48,132 bases of DNA. It comes from Bacteroidales bacterium. GTDB taxonomy: Bacteria; Bacteroidota; Bacteroidia; Bacteroidales; Muribaculaceae. Position 1 is the stretch's first letter, and the number at the start of each line of letters is the position of its first letter. The notes beneath the pieces are model-generated. The model had not been told where the DNA came from and did not search any database. It saw only the letters and a list, made by a program, of their open reading frames with translations. Made by a program: the position numbers and the translations under genes. The stretch is from positions 1 to 48,132 of the forward strand of contig CAAGDX010000037.1 in NCBI GenBank assembly GCA_900768685.1, written 5' to 3'. This document shows, one piece after another, positions 1-7,788 of this stretch.

Positions 1-117
1 AAGCACCCGCGTTAAGAACCGCCGTATGCCGAACGGCACGTACGGTGGTGTGAGAGGTCGGTAAACACGAAAATAGGAGATAAACACCCTATGATTAGTG
101 TTTACCTCCTACTCGAT
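1..117 (+). mobile_element. Group II intron, 3' end (domains V and VI)
   Basis: Partial element; the ribozyme 5' domains and any reverse transcriptase lie upstream of the window. Domain V is readable at 18-49: a 9-bp lower stem (18-26 with 41-49, one G.U pair), a two-base CG bulge at 39-40, a 4-bp upper stem (27-30 with 35-38) and a GAAC loop. The triad aligned with the catalytic AGC is CGC (20-22), a variant known from group IIC introns. Domain VI follows, with stem 61-68/98-105, and ends in CTACTCGAT, where A111 is the expected bulged branch point about 7 nt before the 3' splice site near 117. The intron points toward the 3' end of the convergent aminotransferase gene. The subclass cannot be settled without the missing RT sequence. 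Confidence 0.85.
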
Positions 118-143
118 TAAAAAAGCACAGTTTGCAAGATTAC

Positions 144-179
144 CTAAAATAGTTAAGGTAGCTAAATTAGCTATTTTAG
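144..179. repeat. AT-rich inverted repeats downstream of the sugar operon
   Basis: CTAAAATAG at 144-152 is mirrored by CTATTTTAG at 171-179. Nested inside is the odd palindrome TAGCTAA-A-TTAGCTA (159-173). It lies between the intron end and the stop codon of the minus-strand aminotransferase gene. It could fold at the 3' end of that transcript, but there is no GC-rich stem plus T-tract, so I do not call it a terminator. Confidence 0.4.
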
Positions 180-184
180 CTACA

Positions 185-1306
185 TTAGCAAATGCTTTCT
201 GATACAGTTTTTGCTTCTTCTTGAGTAAGTACAGCAGAAAGCGGCAAGGAAAGGCACTGGCGGCAAATTCTTTCGGTGATAGGGTAAGTGGCTGAAACTA
301 AGGTGTTTGCATAGCATGGCTGAAGATGCGGCGGAGTAGGGTAATTTATGTCTGTGCCTATACCCGCCTCCGCAAGTTTGCTGCGGAGAGCATCACGATT
401 CTCCGTAAGAATAACGTATTGATGCCAAACGTGTGAAAGCGGATTTTGAGGAATTACAGGCTTTATGATTTCGCTGTTTTTGATGTTTTCATCATAGATT
501 TGAGCCAACTTTTGGCGGTGACTGCAAATGGCATCAAGGTCTTTTAGTTTGAGAGTGAGAATGCCTGCTTGGATAGGGTCCAAACGGCAGTTGTAGCCTA
601 TTTGAATGTTATGGTATCGGCGGTCTGAGCCATAATTGGCGAGAGTGCGAACCATTTTTGCAAGTTCCTCATCGTTTGTGGTGACAGCTCCGGCATCGCC
701 AAGTGCACCGATATTTTTTGTGGGATAAAAACTGAATGCTCCTGCGTCGCCAAGACCACCTGTGATGCGAGAATTTCCGCTTACTCCCGGTGTGTCTGAA
801 ACAGCACCTATGGCTTGTGCGTTGTCCTCAATAATTTTCAGACCGTACTTAGCCGCAACTTCTTTCATAGTGCTGTCAAAAGCCACTCTGCCGTAGAGGT
901 GCACGGTCATTATACCGCGAGTTTTTGCTGTGAGTTTTTCCTCAATGGCAGAAGTGTTTATGTTCAGCGTTTCAAGCATCGGTTCCACGAGTACCGGTGT
1001 CAGTCCTGCCTGTGAAATGGCAAGGATAGAAGCGATATAAGTGTTTGCAGGCACTATTATTTCATCGCCGGATTTGAAAACACCCAGTGCCTTGTATGCC
1101 TCAATGATAAGTCGCAGAGCATCAAGCCCATTACTCACTCCTACGCAAAATTTTGTACCCGTTTTTTCTGCCAGAACTCGTTCAAAAGTTTCACATTCCT
1201 CGCCTCCCACGTATCGTCCGGAACGGACAACACGCTCGCAAATTGCAGATATTTCGCTGAAATAAGGCTCATTAACGGCTTTGAGGTCAAGGAAAGGAAT
1301 TTTCAT
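185..1306 (-). CDS. fdtB: DegT/DnrJ/EryC1 family sugar aminotransferase (FdtB-like)
   Basis: PLP-dependent aminotransferase of 373 residues, the usual length for sugar 3- or 4-aminotransferases. The Schiff-base lysine is K197 in FYPTKNIGALGD. The EDNAQ motif (160-164) supplies the PLP-contacting acid and Gln, and the N-terminus MKIPFLDLKAVN is typical of the FdtB/QdtB branch. The family converts dTDP-3-keto-6-deoxyhexose to the 3-amino sugar with glutamate as donor. It is the last gene of a minus-strand operon and overlaps the upstream ketoisomerase gene by 4 bp. The presence of rmlA and FdtA-type genes argues for dTDP-Fucp3N or dTDP-Quip3N synthesis; rmlB is not in the window. Which epimer is made cannot be read from sequence alone. 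Confidence 0.85.
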   Translation of the reverse strand: MKIPFLDLKAVNEPYFSEISAICERVVRSGRYVGGEECETFERVLAEKTGTKFCVGVSNGLDALRLIIEAYKALGVFKSGDEIIVPANTYIASILAISQAGLTPVLVEPMLETLNINTSAIEEKLTAKTRGIMTVHLYGRVAFDSTMKEVAAKYGLKIIEDNAQAIGAVSDTPGVSGNSRITGGLGDAGAFSFYPTKNIGALGDAGAVTTNDEELAKMVRTLANYGSDRRYHNIQIGYNCRLDPIQAGILTLKLKDLDAICSHRQKLAQIYDENIKNSEIIKPVIPQNPLSHVWHQYVILTENRDALRSKLAEAGIGTDINYPTPPHLQPCYANTLVSATYPITERICRQCLSLPLSAVLTQEEAKTVSESIC

Positions 1307-1749
1307 CGGGGCAATTTTTCTGAGGTTAGAGTAAGGAAAGTGTCAAAGTCTCGAACATAGTCGCTCTCGTCAAATAGTTCTGACGTAAGCACCAGACAAA
1401 CGGCACCGGAAGAAAAACCATTAAGGCTTCGCCATATTCCGGCAGGAATGTAAAGTGCTTTGTATGGGCGGTTTAGCGTGAAAGTTTTTTCCGTGTGTCC
1501 GTCGTGCAGAGTCACGTCAAAACTTCCGCTCAGAGCCACTATCAGTTCCTGTGCTTTGTGGTGAGAATGTCCGCCGCGTTCAGAGTCGCCGGGAACATCA
1601 TATAGGTAAAACACACGTTTGATGTCAAAAAGAGCGTCAGCGGAATTTTCCACGGCAGTCAGAGAGCCGTAGTCGTGTCTGTTGCGGTTCAGTTCTATGA
1701 TTTTGCAGTCCGCAATCAGTGAAATTTTATGTGAATTGGCATTGCTCAT
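1303..1749 (-). CDS. fdtA: dTDP-sugar 3,4-ketoisomerase, FdtA/QdtA cupin (copy with intact His motif)
   Basis: Single-domain cupin of 148 residues in the WxcM-like/FdtA family, which moves the keto group of dTDP-4-keto-6-deoxyglucose from C4 to C3. The family core is clear: FYLYDVPGDSERGGHSHH with H61, H63 and H64, then AQELIVALSGSFDVTL. Two closely spaced His residues in the RGxHxH segment are known active-site residues in FdtA and are kept here. Both ends overlap neighbouring genes by 4 bp, so translation is probably coupled. It produces the substrate of the adjacent aminotransferase. FdtA (galacto) versus QdtA (gluco) specificity is unresolved. Confidence 0.82.
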   Translation of the reverse strand: MSNANSHKISLIADCKIIELNRNRHDYGSLTAVENSADALFDIKRVFYLYDVPGDSERGGHSHHKAQELIVALSGSFDVTLHDGHTEKTFTLNRPYKALYIPAGIWRSLNGFSSGAVCLVLTSELFDESDYVRDFDTFLTLTSEKLPR

Positions 1750-2156
1750 TTTTGGCAGAGTGCTTTGTAGAGTTCAAAATCGTTAATGTAGTCTTGCGGC
1801 TCGTAAAGAGTGGAGGAGAGAATCATAGCCACGGAGTTTGTGGAGAAATTGTCAAGTCCACGCCATGTCATAGCGGGCAGATAAAGACCGTTGTATGAGC
1901 GGTCCAGGCGGTAACGCTCGCGGCTGCCGTCGGGAGTGGAAATTACCACGTCAAAACTGCCGGACATTGCCACAATCAGTTGTTCCTGAGTGCGGAAAGC
2001 ATGTGGCTCACGCATTTTTCCTCCGGGAACGTCGTAAATCCAGTAGCACCGTGCTATCTCAAACGGCAGGTTGTTGCCATTTTGGATAAAAGAGAGATTT
2101 CCGCGAGGGTCGCAGATTTTGGGCAGTTGTATTATAGTGGGAGTATTCAGTGTCAT
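1746..2156 (-). CDS. WxcM-like/FdtA-family cupin, divergent paralogue
   Basis: A 136-residue cupin of the same family as the next gene, with which it shares the YDVPG and AMSGSFDVV segments. It differs at the active-site motif: REPHAFRTQEQ keeps H52 but has F54 where the neighbour has a second His. It overlaps both rmlA and the downstream copy by 4 bp (ATGA). It could be a ketoisomerase with altered chemistry or stereochemistry, a non-catalytic partner of the intact copy, or a decaying duplicate. The fold assignment is secure; the activity is not. Confidence 0.75.
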   Translation of the reverse strand: MTLNTPTIIQLPKICDPRGNLSFIQNGNNLPFEIARCYWIYDVPGGKMREPHAFRTQEQLIVAMSGSFDVVISTPDGSRERYRLDRSYNGLYLPAMTWRGLDNFSTNSVAMILSSTLYEPQDYINDFELYKALCQK

Positions 2157-3034
2157 AAGTGTCTGTCTGCTAATGCATTAAGGTATTGACCATATTCCGT
2201 GGTAATGAGTTTTGCCGCATTTTCTTTGAGTTTCTTTGCAGTGATAAAGCCACGGCGGAATGCCACTTCTTCCAGTGCGGCAACGTAAAACCCTTGTCGC
2301 TTTTGGATGGCTTCAATAAAGGAAGATGCTTCCATGAGCGAATCTATAGTACCGGTATCAAGCCATGCAAAACCTCTACCGAAACATTCCACGCATAGTC
2401 TGCCGCTTTCCATAAATGCTTGGTTTACGGAAGTAATTTCCAGTTCGCCGCGAGCGGAAGGTTTTATTTCCGGTGCTATTTTCACCACCTCGTTAGGGTA
2501 AAAATATAGTCCCACCACAGCGAGGTTAGATTTAGGCTCGGCAGGTTTTTCTTCTATTGAAACAGCCTTATTGTTTTCGTCAAGTTCCACCACGCCGAAA
2601 CGTTGCGGGTCTTTCACGGGATATGCAAAAATAGTGGCTTCGTTTCTTTCTGCGGCATTTTGCACGGCACGGCTCAGCATCTGAGTGAAGCCTTGACCGT
2701 AGAAAATATTATCGCCAAGAACAAGGCAAGCGTCATCATTGCCGATAAAGTCTTTGCCTATTATAAAAGCCTGTGCAAGACCTTCCGGACGAGGTTGCTC
2801 CGCGTATGAAAACTTCACGCCGAATTGCTCTCCGCTACCCAGCAGGCGACGGAAACCCGGCAAATCCTGTGGTGTGGATATGATGAGTATTTCGCGTATT
2901 CCGGCGAGCATAAGCACGGAAACGGGGTAATAAATCATGGGCTTGTCGTAGATTGGTACGAGTTGCTTGGAAATACCCATTGTCACAGGGTAAAGTCTTG
3001 TGCCGGAGCCGCCGGCAAGCACTATTCCTTTCAT
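2153..3034 (-). CDS. rmlA: Glucose-1-phosphate thymidylyltransferase
   Basis: Makes dTDP-glucose from dTTP and glucose-1-phosphate, the entry step for dTDP-deoxysugars. The length of 293 residues is standard for RmlA. The nucleotide-binding N-terminus GIVLAGGSGTRLYPVT is complete, followed by SKQLVPIYDKPMIYYP, the YAEQPRPEGLAQA substrate loop and LGDNIFYG with the metal-binding Asp. It is the first gene of the four-gene amino-sugar operon and is preceded by a strong Bacteroidota promoter. Its stop overlaps the next start by 4 bp. RmlB (4,6-dehydratase) must be supplied from elsewhere. Confidence 0.95.
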   Translation of the reverse strand: MKGIVLAGGSGTRLYPVTMGISKQLVPIYDKPMIYYPVSVLMLAGIREILIISTPQDLPGFRRLLGSGEQFGVKFSYAEQPRPEGLAQAFIIGKDFIGNDDACLVLGDNIFYGQGFTQMLSRAVQNAAERNEATIFAYPVKDPQRFGVVELDENNKAVSIEEKPAEPKSNLAVVGLYFYPNEVVKIAPEIKPSARGELEITSVNQAFMESGRLCVECFGRGFAWLDTGTIDSLMEASSFIEAIQKRQGFYVAALEEVAFRRGFITAKKLKENAAKLITTEYGQYLNALADRHL

Positions 3035-3058
3035 ATCCTTAAATCTTTTTGTGTCCTA

Positions 3059-3090
3059 CAAAGGTAAGTTATTTTTTTCTTAAAAGCAAA
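3059..3090 (-). promoter_or_regulatory. Promoter of the rmlA operon
   Basis: Read on the minus strand, TTTG (3090-3087) lies 20 nt before TACCTTTG (3066-3059), matching the Bacteroidota -33/-7 pattern. The start of rmlA is 25 nt further on. Confidence 0.7.
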
Positions 3091-3107
3091 GAGATATGCG
3101 GAATATG

Positions 3108-5759
3108 TTATCTTTTGACGGCTCTTATGCCTTCGCCTATCCAGAGGGTGAAAGAGGTGGCGGAGATGATTATCAGCCAGTCTGTGAGGGCAAGCGGGAG
3201 AACATTGAAAAAGGCTCCGCCAAAGGTGATGATGAGTAATTGCCCTATAAAAATCACTATTGCGATAAAATTAAATTCACTGCAGTTTTTTAGGTTTAAT
3301 GCCGTGATATTCAAGCCGAAAGCACGGACATTAAACATATTCCAGAATTGCAGGAATACAAATATTGTGAAGAAGAGCGAAAGCTCGTATGGCATAAGCC
3401 TTGTGGCTACGGAAGGACTTGAAGCATTAAAGGCAAAGAGGTTTGTGAGACTTGTAACGTCGTAATTCTCAAAGATATAAAGCAGCCCGAGCATTATTGC
3501 AAACATCACGGTGCCGGTTGCGAGAATGTTTTCCCACATATTTTTGCCTATAATGAATGCCTGTCTGTTTCTGGGCTTGTCTTTCATCACGGCATTGCTT
3601 GGGGGCAATGATGCGAGTGCCATAGCGGCAAAGGTGTCCATGATAAGGTTTACCCAGAGCATTTGTGTTACTGTGAGCGGTGATTCCGTTCCGAAAAGTG
3701 CTCCGGCAAATACCGTGAGACAAGCCACCACGTTTACGGTGAGTTGGAAAAGGATAAATCGCTGAATGTTTTTGTAAAGCGAGCGTCCCCACATGACGGC
3801 TCTGCCTATTGATGAGAATGAATTGTCTATGATTGTAATGTCTGAGGCTTCTTTTGCCACGGAAGTGCCGTCGCCCATGGAAAGACCCACATGTGCGGCT
3901 TTGAGTGCAGGTGCATCGTTTGTTCCGTCGCCTGTCACCGCCACCACTTGCCCTTTCTTTTGCAGTGCTTCCACAAGTCTCTTTTTGTCCATAGGACGAG
4001 CACGGGCTATAATCTTGATGTCCATCACACGCTCCAGGACTTCCTCGTCTGTGAGTGCTGCAAACTCCGGTCCGGTAATGATGTTTTCGTCGGTATCGCT
4101 ATCGGTCCAAAGTCCTATTTGTCGTCCTATTTCTCGTGCTGTTACAGGTGTGTCTCCTGTCACTATTTTGATGCCGATGCCTGCATTTATACATTCTTCC
4201 ACGGCTGTGGGCACGTCTTCACGCACAGGGTCTGAGATTGCGACTATGCCTGCGAATGTCAGGTCTTTAGCCGTGAGTTTGCTGTCTTTTACGGGAATTT
4301 CGTCAGGGCTTATTTCTTTGCAGGCAAAGGCGAGTGTTCTCATTCCGCGAGACTGAAATTCTGCGAGTTTTGTGTTTGTCTCAGCCTTTTTTGCCTCGGA
4401 AATGTTGCACATTTGCATGATTATTTCCGGTGCTCCTTTTGCGAGCAACAGTGTTTTTCCGAACATTGTTGAAACAACTGTTGCCATGTATTTTCTTTCG
4501 GTGTCGAAAGGCAGTTCGAAAATGGTGTCGCAAGTGTCTTTAATGCTGCGATAGTCTATACCTTTGCCTTTGAGCCAGAGCAGAAGCGCACCTTCCGTAG
4601 GATTGCCAATTACTTCCGTTTTGTCTTCGTTTTCAGAGAGTTGTGCGGTAGAGTTTGCGGCAATTCCCAGTGCTATGATGTCTGAATTTATGTTTGAGTC
4701 AAAAAGAGCATCCGCCACTTGCATTCTGTTTTGCGTGAGTGTGCCGGTTTTATCCGTGCAGATAACGGTTGTTGCTCCCATTGTTTCGCAGGCGTGGAGT
4801 TTGCGGACAAGGTTGTTTGTCTTGAGCATTCGTCGCATACTGTAAGCGAGTGAGAGAGTTACAGCCATAGGCAAGCCTTCCGGCACGGCTACCACGATGA
4901 GTGCCACGGCTATCATGATTGTGCTGAGGAAATAATCCACAATGGCTACAAATTCCGCATCCGGAAACTGAATGAAAAACATTGTCAGGCGGCAAATCAC
5001 GATTATTGCGGCTATGACATAAGTGATTTTTGCTATCAGTTTGCCGAGTTTGTCAAGTTGCTCGGACAGAGGGGTTTTTACGTTGTCGTCAATCTGTGCG
5101 GCGGTGAAAACTTTGCCGTTTTCCGTGTTGTCGCCCACAGCCGTTATTTGCATAATTCCATGTCCTTCCATCACTTTAGTGCCGCGGAGAGCATGGTTTG
5201 AAGGAAAAGTGGCGTTCGGGTCAAATAGTTCCGGGTTTGTGGTTTTGTGGCAGATGGGTTCGCCTGTGAGGGTGGATTCGTCAATGCTCAGCGACACAGC
5301 CTCCAGTAGCACGCCGTCTGCGGGAATTTCTTCGCCCTGGGCAATCACCACGATATCGCCCACCACAACTTCTTTTTTTGGTATTTGTATCAGTTTAGAG
5401 TTTCGAATCACCTTTACGGGTTCATCATCGTTAACCTGATTGAGTATTTCAAATTCTTTTTCAGCACGCATTTCAAAGTAAAATGCGAGTGTGGTGGCGA
5501 GAAGCACGGCTATGAAGATGCCGAGTGGCTCAAAGAATACGTTTATTGCTTTGTCAAGCCCGTAATACTCATAAAATGAAATACCTATAGACATCACGCC
5601 TGCAATCATAAGAATGATTATCAGCGGGTCACGAAATTTTTCTAAAAACTGTTTCCAGAGTGGAGTTTTTTCAGCCGGGGTGAGAACGTTTACACCATAT
5701 TTTTCGCGGCTGCGAATAACTTCACTGTCATTAAGTCCAATATAGTGTTTCTTAGACAT
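3108..5759 (-). CDS. Calcium-translocating P-type ATPase (PMCA-like, type IIB)
   Basis: Inner-membrane cation pump of 883 residues, predicted to export Ca2+ with ATP. It has the N-terminal cation ATPase domain, the actuator loop with STLTGEP (about 163-169), VVAVPEGLP in TM4 (the Ca2+-site PEGLP motif of type II pumps), the phosphorylation site CTDKTGTLT with D336, the hinge TGDGTNDAPAL and a C-terminal six-TM cation ATPase domain. There is no regulatory C-terminal extension. The start codon is 1 bp after the stop of the small exported protein gene, so the two are very probably co-transcribed. Ca2+ is inferred from family resemblance; Mn2+ is possible. Confidence 0.9.
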   Translation of the reverse strand: MSKKHYIGLNDSEVIRSREKYGVNVLTPAEKTPLWKQFLEKFRDPLIIILMIAGVMSIGISFYEYYGLDKAINVFFEPLGIFIAVLLATTLAFYFEMRAEKEFEILNQVNDDEPVKVIRNSKLIQIPKKEVVVGDIVVIAQGEEIPADGVLLEAVSLSIDESTLTGEPICHKTTNPELFDPNATFPSNHALRGTKVMEGHGIMQITAVGDNTENGKVFTAAQIDDNVKTPLSEQLDKLGKLIAKITYVIAAIIVICRLTMFFIQFPDAEFVAIVDYFLSTIMIAVALIVVAVPEGLPMAVTLSLAYSMRRMLKTNNLVRKLHACETMGATTVICTDKTGTLTQNRMQVADALFDSNINSDIIALGIAANSTAQLSENEDKTEVIGNPTEGALLLWLKGKGIDYRSIKDTCDTIFELPFDTERKYMATVVSTMFGKTLLLAKGAPEIIMQMCNISEAKKAETNTKLAEFQSRGMRTLAFACKEISPDEIPVKDSKLTAKDLTFAGIVAISDPVREDVPTAVEECINAGIGIKIVTGDTPVTAREIGRQIGLWTDSDTDENIITGPEFAALTDEEVLERVMDIKIIARARPMDKKRLVEALQKKGQVVAVTGDGTNDAPALKAAHVGLSMGDGTSVAKEASDITIIDNSFSSIGRAVMWGRSLYKNIQRFILFQLTVNVVACLTVFAGALFGTESPLTVTQMLWVNLIMDTFAAMALASLPPSNAVMKDKPRNRQAFIIGKNMWENILATGTVMFAIMLGLLYIFENYDVTSLTNLFAFNASSPSVATRLMPYELSLFFTIFVFLQFWNMFNVRAFGLNITALNLKNCSEFNFIAIVIFIGQLLIITFGGAFFNVLPLALTDWLIIISATSFTLWIGEGIRAVKR

Positions 5760-5760
5760 A

Positions 5761-6078
5761 TCAGATAGTGATTCTTCTTGTTACCGAACCTGCTTTGAGG
5801 ATATAGATTCCTCGTGATTCTATATGAAATTTTTTAGCACCGGGCTTTACTGTTTCCGTCGTTATCAGTTGCCCAAGGATAGTGAAGATTTTGATAGTGA
5901 CGGTTTTAGAGGTGGTGACAGTCACCACTCCGTCTTTTACGTTGATTTCAATATCTTCATTTTCAACGTATTCTCTGCTATAATTATGGCTACTATCGTC
6001 TTGCGGCAAAACTTCGCTTGCTGCGATGCCTGCTGCGGAAGAAAGGAGCAAAACTAATATGAGAAAAATGCGTTTCAC
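5761..6078 (-). CDS. Small exported protein resembling a lone T9SS type A sorting domain
   Basis: About 105 residues from a GTG start at 6078, preceded by an AGGTGAC-like ribosome site. A longer reading from TTG at 6102 is possible, but that codon sits almost on the predicted transcription start. The N-terminus KRIFLILVLLLSSAAGIAA is a signal peptide. After a short acidic spacer the rest resembles the C-terminal sorting domain of T9SS cargo: TIKIFTILGQLI, a Gly turn, then GIYILKAGSVTRRITI at the very end. There is no cargo domain between signal peptide and tail. It is encoded 1 bp upstream of the Ca2+ ATPase and is the first gene of that transcript. Function unknown; the T9SS link is inference from tail similarity. 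Confidence 0.65.
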   Translation of the reverse strand: MKRIFLILVLLLSSAAGIAASEVLPQDDSSHNYSREYVENEDIEINVKDGVVTVTTSKTVTIKIFTILGQLITTETVKPGAKKFHIESRGIYILKAGSVTRRITI

Positions 6079-6111
6079 GTCACCTATATACCTATATAAC
6101 AATTTTGAACC

Positions 6112-6119
6112 ACAAAAGT
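6112..6119 (-). promoter_or_regulatory. -7 element for the small exported protein / Ca2+ ATPase operon
   Basis: TACTTTTG on the minus strand, with a weak CTTG about 21 nt upstream. This gives a leader of about 30 nt before the GTG start at 6078. Confidence 0.55.
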
Positions 6120-6146
6120 AGTTATTTTTCTCGTTTTTTACAAGAA

Positions 6147-6179
6147 ATTGTAGGAAATTGGCGAAAATTCGTAACTTTG
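6147..6179 (+). promoter_or_regulatory. Promoter placing the start point at or near the ATG (leaderless mRNA)
   Basis: TAACTTTG at 6172-6179, with ATTG at 6147-6150 as a weak -33 element. Only four bases separate the -7 element from the ATG at 6184, and no ribosome-binding sequence can fit. Confidence 0.6.
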
Positions 6180-6183
6180 CAAT

Positions 6184-7632
6184 ATGGAACAGTCTGAATT
6201 AGAATTTTTACTCACAAATTTGGTAACGTTACCCACCGAAACAGAATGGGTTGAGTTCAAACTAAACTTTCACTCAAAGGAAGAAATTGGAGAACGTATT
6301 TCTGCCTTATCTAATAGTGCGGCCTTACTTTCAAAACCTTTTGGATATATTATTTTTGGTGTTGAGGATAGTTCCCATGATATTGTTGGCACAACCTTTC
6401 AGGCTAAGAATCAAAAGGTTGGCAATGAAGAATTGGAAAATTGGTTGGTCTCCAGACTGAATCCGAGAATAGATGTGGAGTGTTACGAATTTGATACACA
6501 AGGCAAACATATTTCTATGTATCGTATTCCTTGTGCCACCGATAGACCTGTTTCTTTTTTGCATACTGCATACATCCGTATTGGTTCACTCACAAGAAAG
6601 CTTATGGACTTTCCTGAAAAAGAGTCCAAGATTTGGAAACTCAACAGAAGCAAACTATTGCATCAAATACCTGCTAAATTGTGCCGCAACATAAGTGAGG
6701 TGATAGGTCTTTTGAGTGCCGAAACATATTTTGACAGATTACATATTCCTATGCCTCAGACTACGGAAGGCATTATTGAAAGATTTGTCTCAGAGCGTTT
6801 TGTCGTTCCTTCAGAGAATGGCTATGACATTACCGAACTTGGAGCATTATTGCTTGCCAAAGATTTCAGAAAATTTGATTCACTTTATAGAAAGGCAATA
6901 CGAGTGATTGTTTATAAGGGAAAGAACAAGGTTGAAACTATTCGCGAGAAAATTTTTGAACAGGGATATGCACTTTGTTTGCCTCAAATGATAGATTGGA
7001 TAAATGGGCAATTGCCTGCTAATGAAGAAATTGGTAAAGTTCTCCGAACTGATGTCAGAATGTACCCTGAAATTGCAATTAGAGAAATTGCTGCGAATAT
7101 GATTATTCATCAAGATTTCAATGTACTCGGTTTTCCTATGGTTGAAATATATTCCGATCGTGTTGAAATTTCATCTCCCGGACAACCGCTAATTAGCACC
7201 GATAGATTCATTGATGCATATCAATCACGCAATGAAGAACTGGCTGATGTAATGCGGCGAATGGGATTTTGTGAAGAAAAAGGTAGTGGAATGGATAAGG
7301 CTGTTGAAGCAATTGAGCAATACCAACTTCCTGCTATAAAATATCACGTATCTGATATAAGAACCACGATCATTCTAAGTGAGTATCGTGAATGGCGAGA
7401 CACAACACGTGAGGAACGTGTTCAAGCATGTTACCAACACGCATGTCTGAAATACCTCTCAAACGAAATGATGACTAATAAATCATTCCGTCAGCGTATG
7501 GGGGTGGACGACAAGAATTATACAGCTATTTCAGGCGTTATAAAAGAGACGCTGGAACAAGGTCTTATCAAAGTAGGAACTCCAGCAGGAACCAATCGAA
7601 GAGATATTGCATATATACCTGCGTGGGGATAA
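6184..7632 (+). CDS. AlbA_2/Schlafen-like domain putative transcriptional regulator
   Basis: A 482-residue protein of the family often annotated as RecG-like or ATP-binding transcriptional regulators. The N-terminal AlbA_2 (divergent AAA_4) domain spans about 17-120, with EWVEFKLN and FGYIIFGVED as landmarks. The C-terminal half has the HATPase_c_4-type region with REIAANMIIHQDFN, VEISSPGQP and EEKGSGMDKAVEAI, followed by a winged-helix-like tail. Family members are thought to bind nucleic acid and regulate genes; substrates are mostly unknown. The gene stands alone, is divergent from the Ca2+ ATPase operon, looks more AT-rich than its neighbours and appears to be expressed from a leaderless transcript. 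That suits an accessory, possibly transferred gene. Confidence 0.8.
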   Translation: MEQSELEFLLTNLVTLPTETEWVEFKLNFHSKEEIGERISALSNSAALLSKPFGYIIFGVEDSSHDIVGTTFQAKNQKVGNEELENWLVSRLNPRIDVECYEFDTQGKHISMYRIPCATDRPVSFLHTAYIRIGSLTRKLMDFPEKESKIWKLNRSKLLHQIPAKLCRNISEVIGLLSAETYFDRLHIPMPQTTEGIIERFVSERFVVPSENGYDITELGALLLAKDFRKFDSLYRKAIRVIVYKGKNKVETIREKIFEQGYALCLPQMIDWINGQLPANEEIGKVLRTDVRMYPEIAIREIAANMIIHQDFNVLGFPMVEIYSDRVEISSPGQPLISTDRFIDAYQSRNEELADVMRRMGFCEEKGSGMDKAVEAIEQYQLPAIKYHVSDIRTTIILSEYREWRDTTREERVQACYQHACLKYLSNEMMTNKSFRQRMGVDDKNYTAISGVIKETLEQGLIKVGTPAGTNRRDIAYIPAWG

Positions 7633-7643
7633 TTTCATGTTAT

Positions 7644-7757
7644 TTCATGTCAAAAAAAGGTAGGTAGAAAATGTTTTGTGCTGTTTGTCGGTCGTTAAAT
7701 CTATTGAATAACAAAAGGATACACGCTTAAATGTGGCATGTCGTGTTCATGTCAAAA
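7644..7757. repeat. 12-bp direct repeat flanking an AT-rich spacer
   Basis: TTCATGTCAAAA occurs at 7644-7655 and again at 7746-7757, between the convergent AlbA_2 and acyl-CoA ligase genes. The intervening 90 bp holds no ORF or terminator that I can see. Confidence 0.45.
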
Positions 7758-7788
7758 TTGTGTCATTATAGCAACTTTGTTTTAGCTT

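Noticed and set aside
7644..7757. 12-bp direct repeat as a target-site duplication of an inserted element
   Set aside because: Only 90 bp between the copies, with no inverted ends or ORF; chance or local duplication is as likely.
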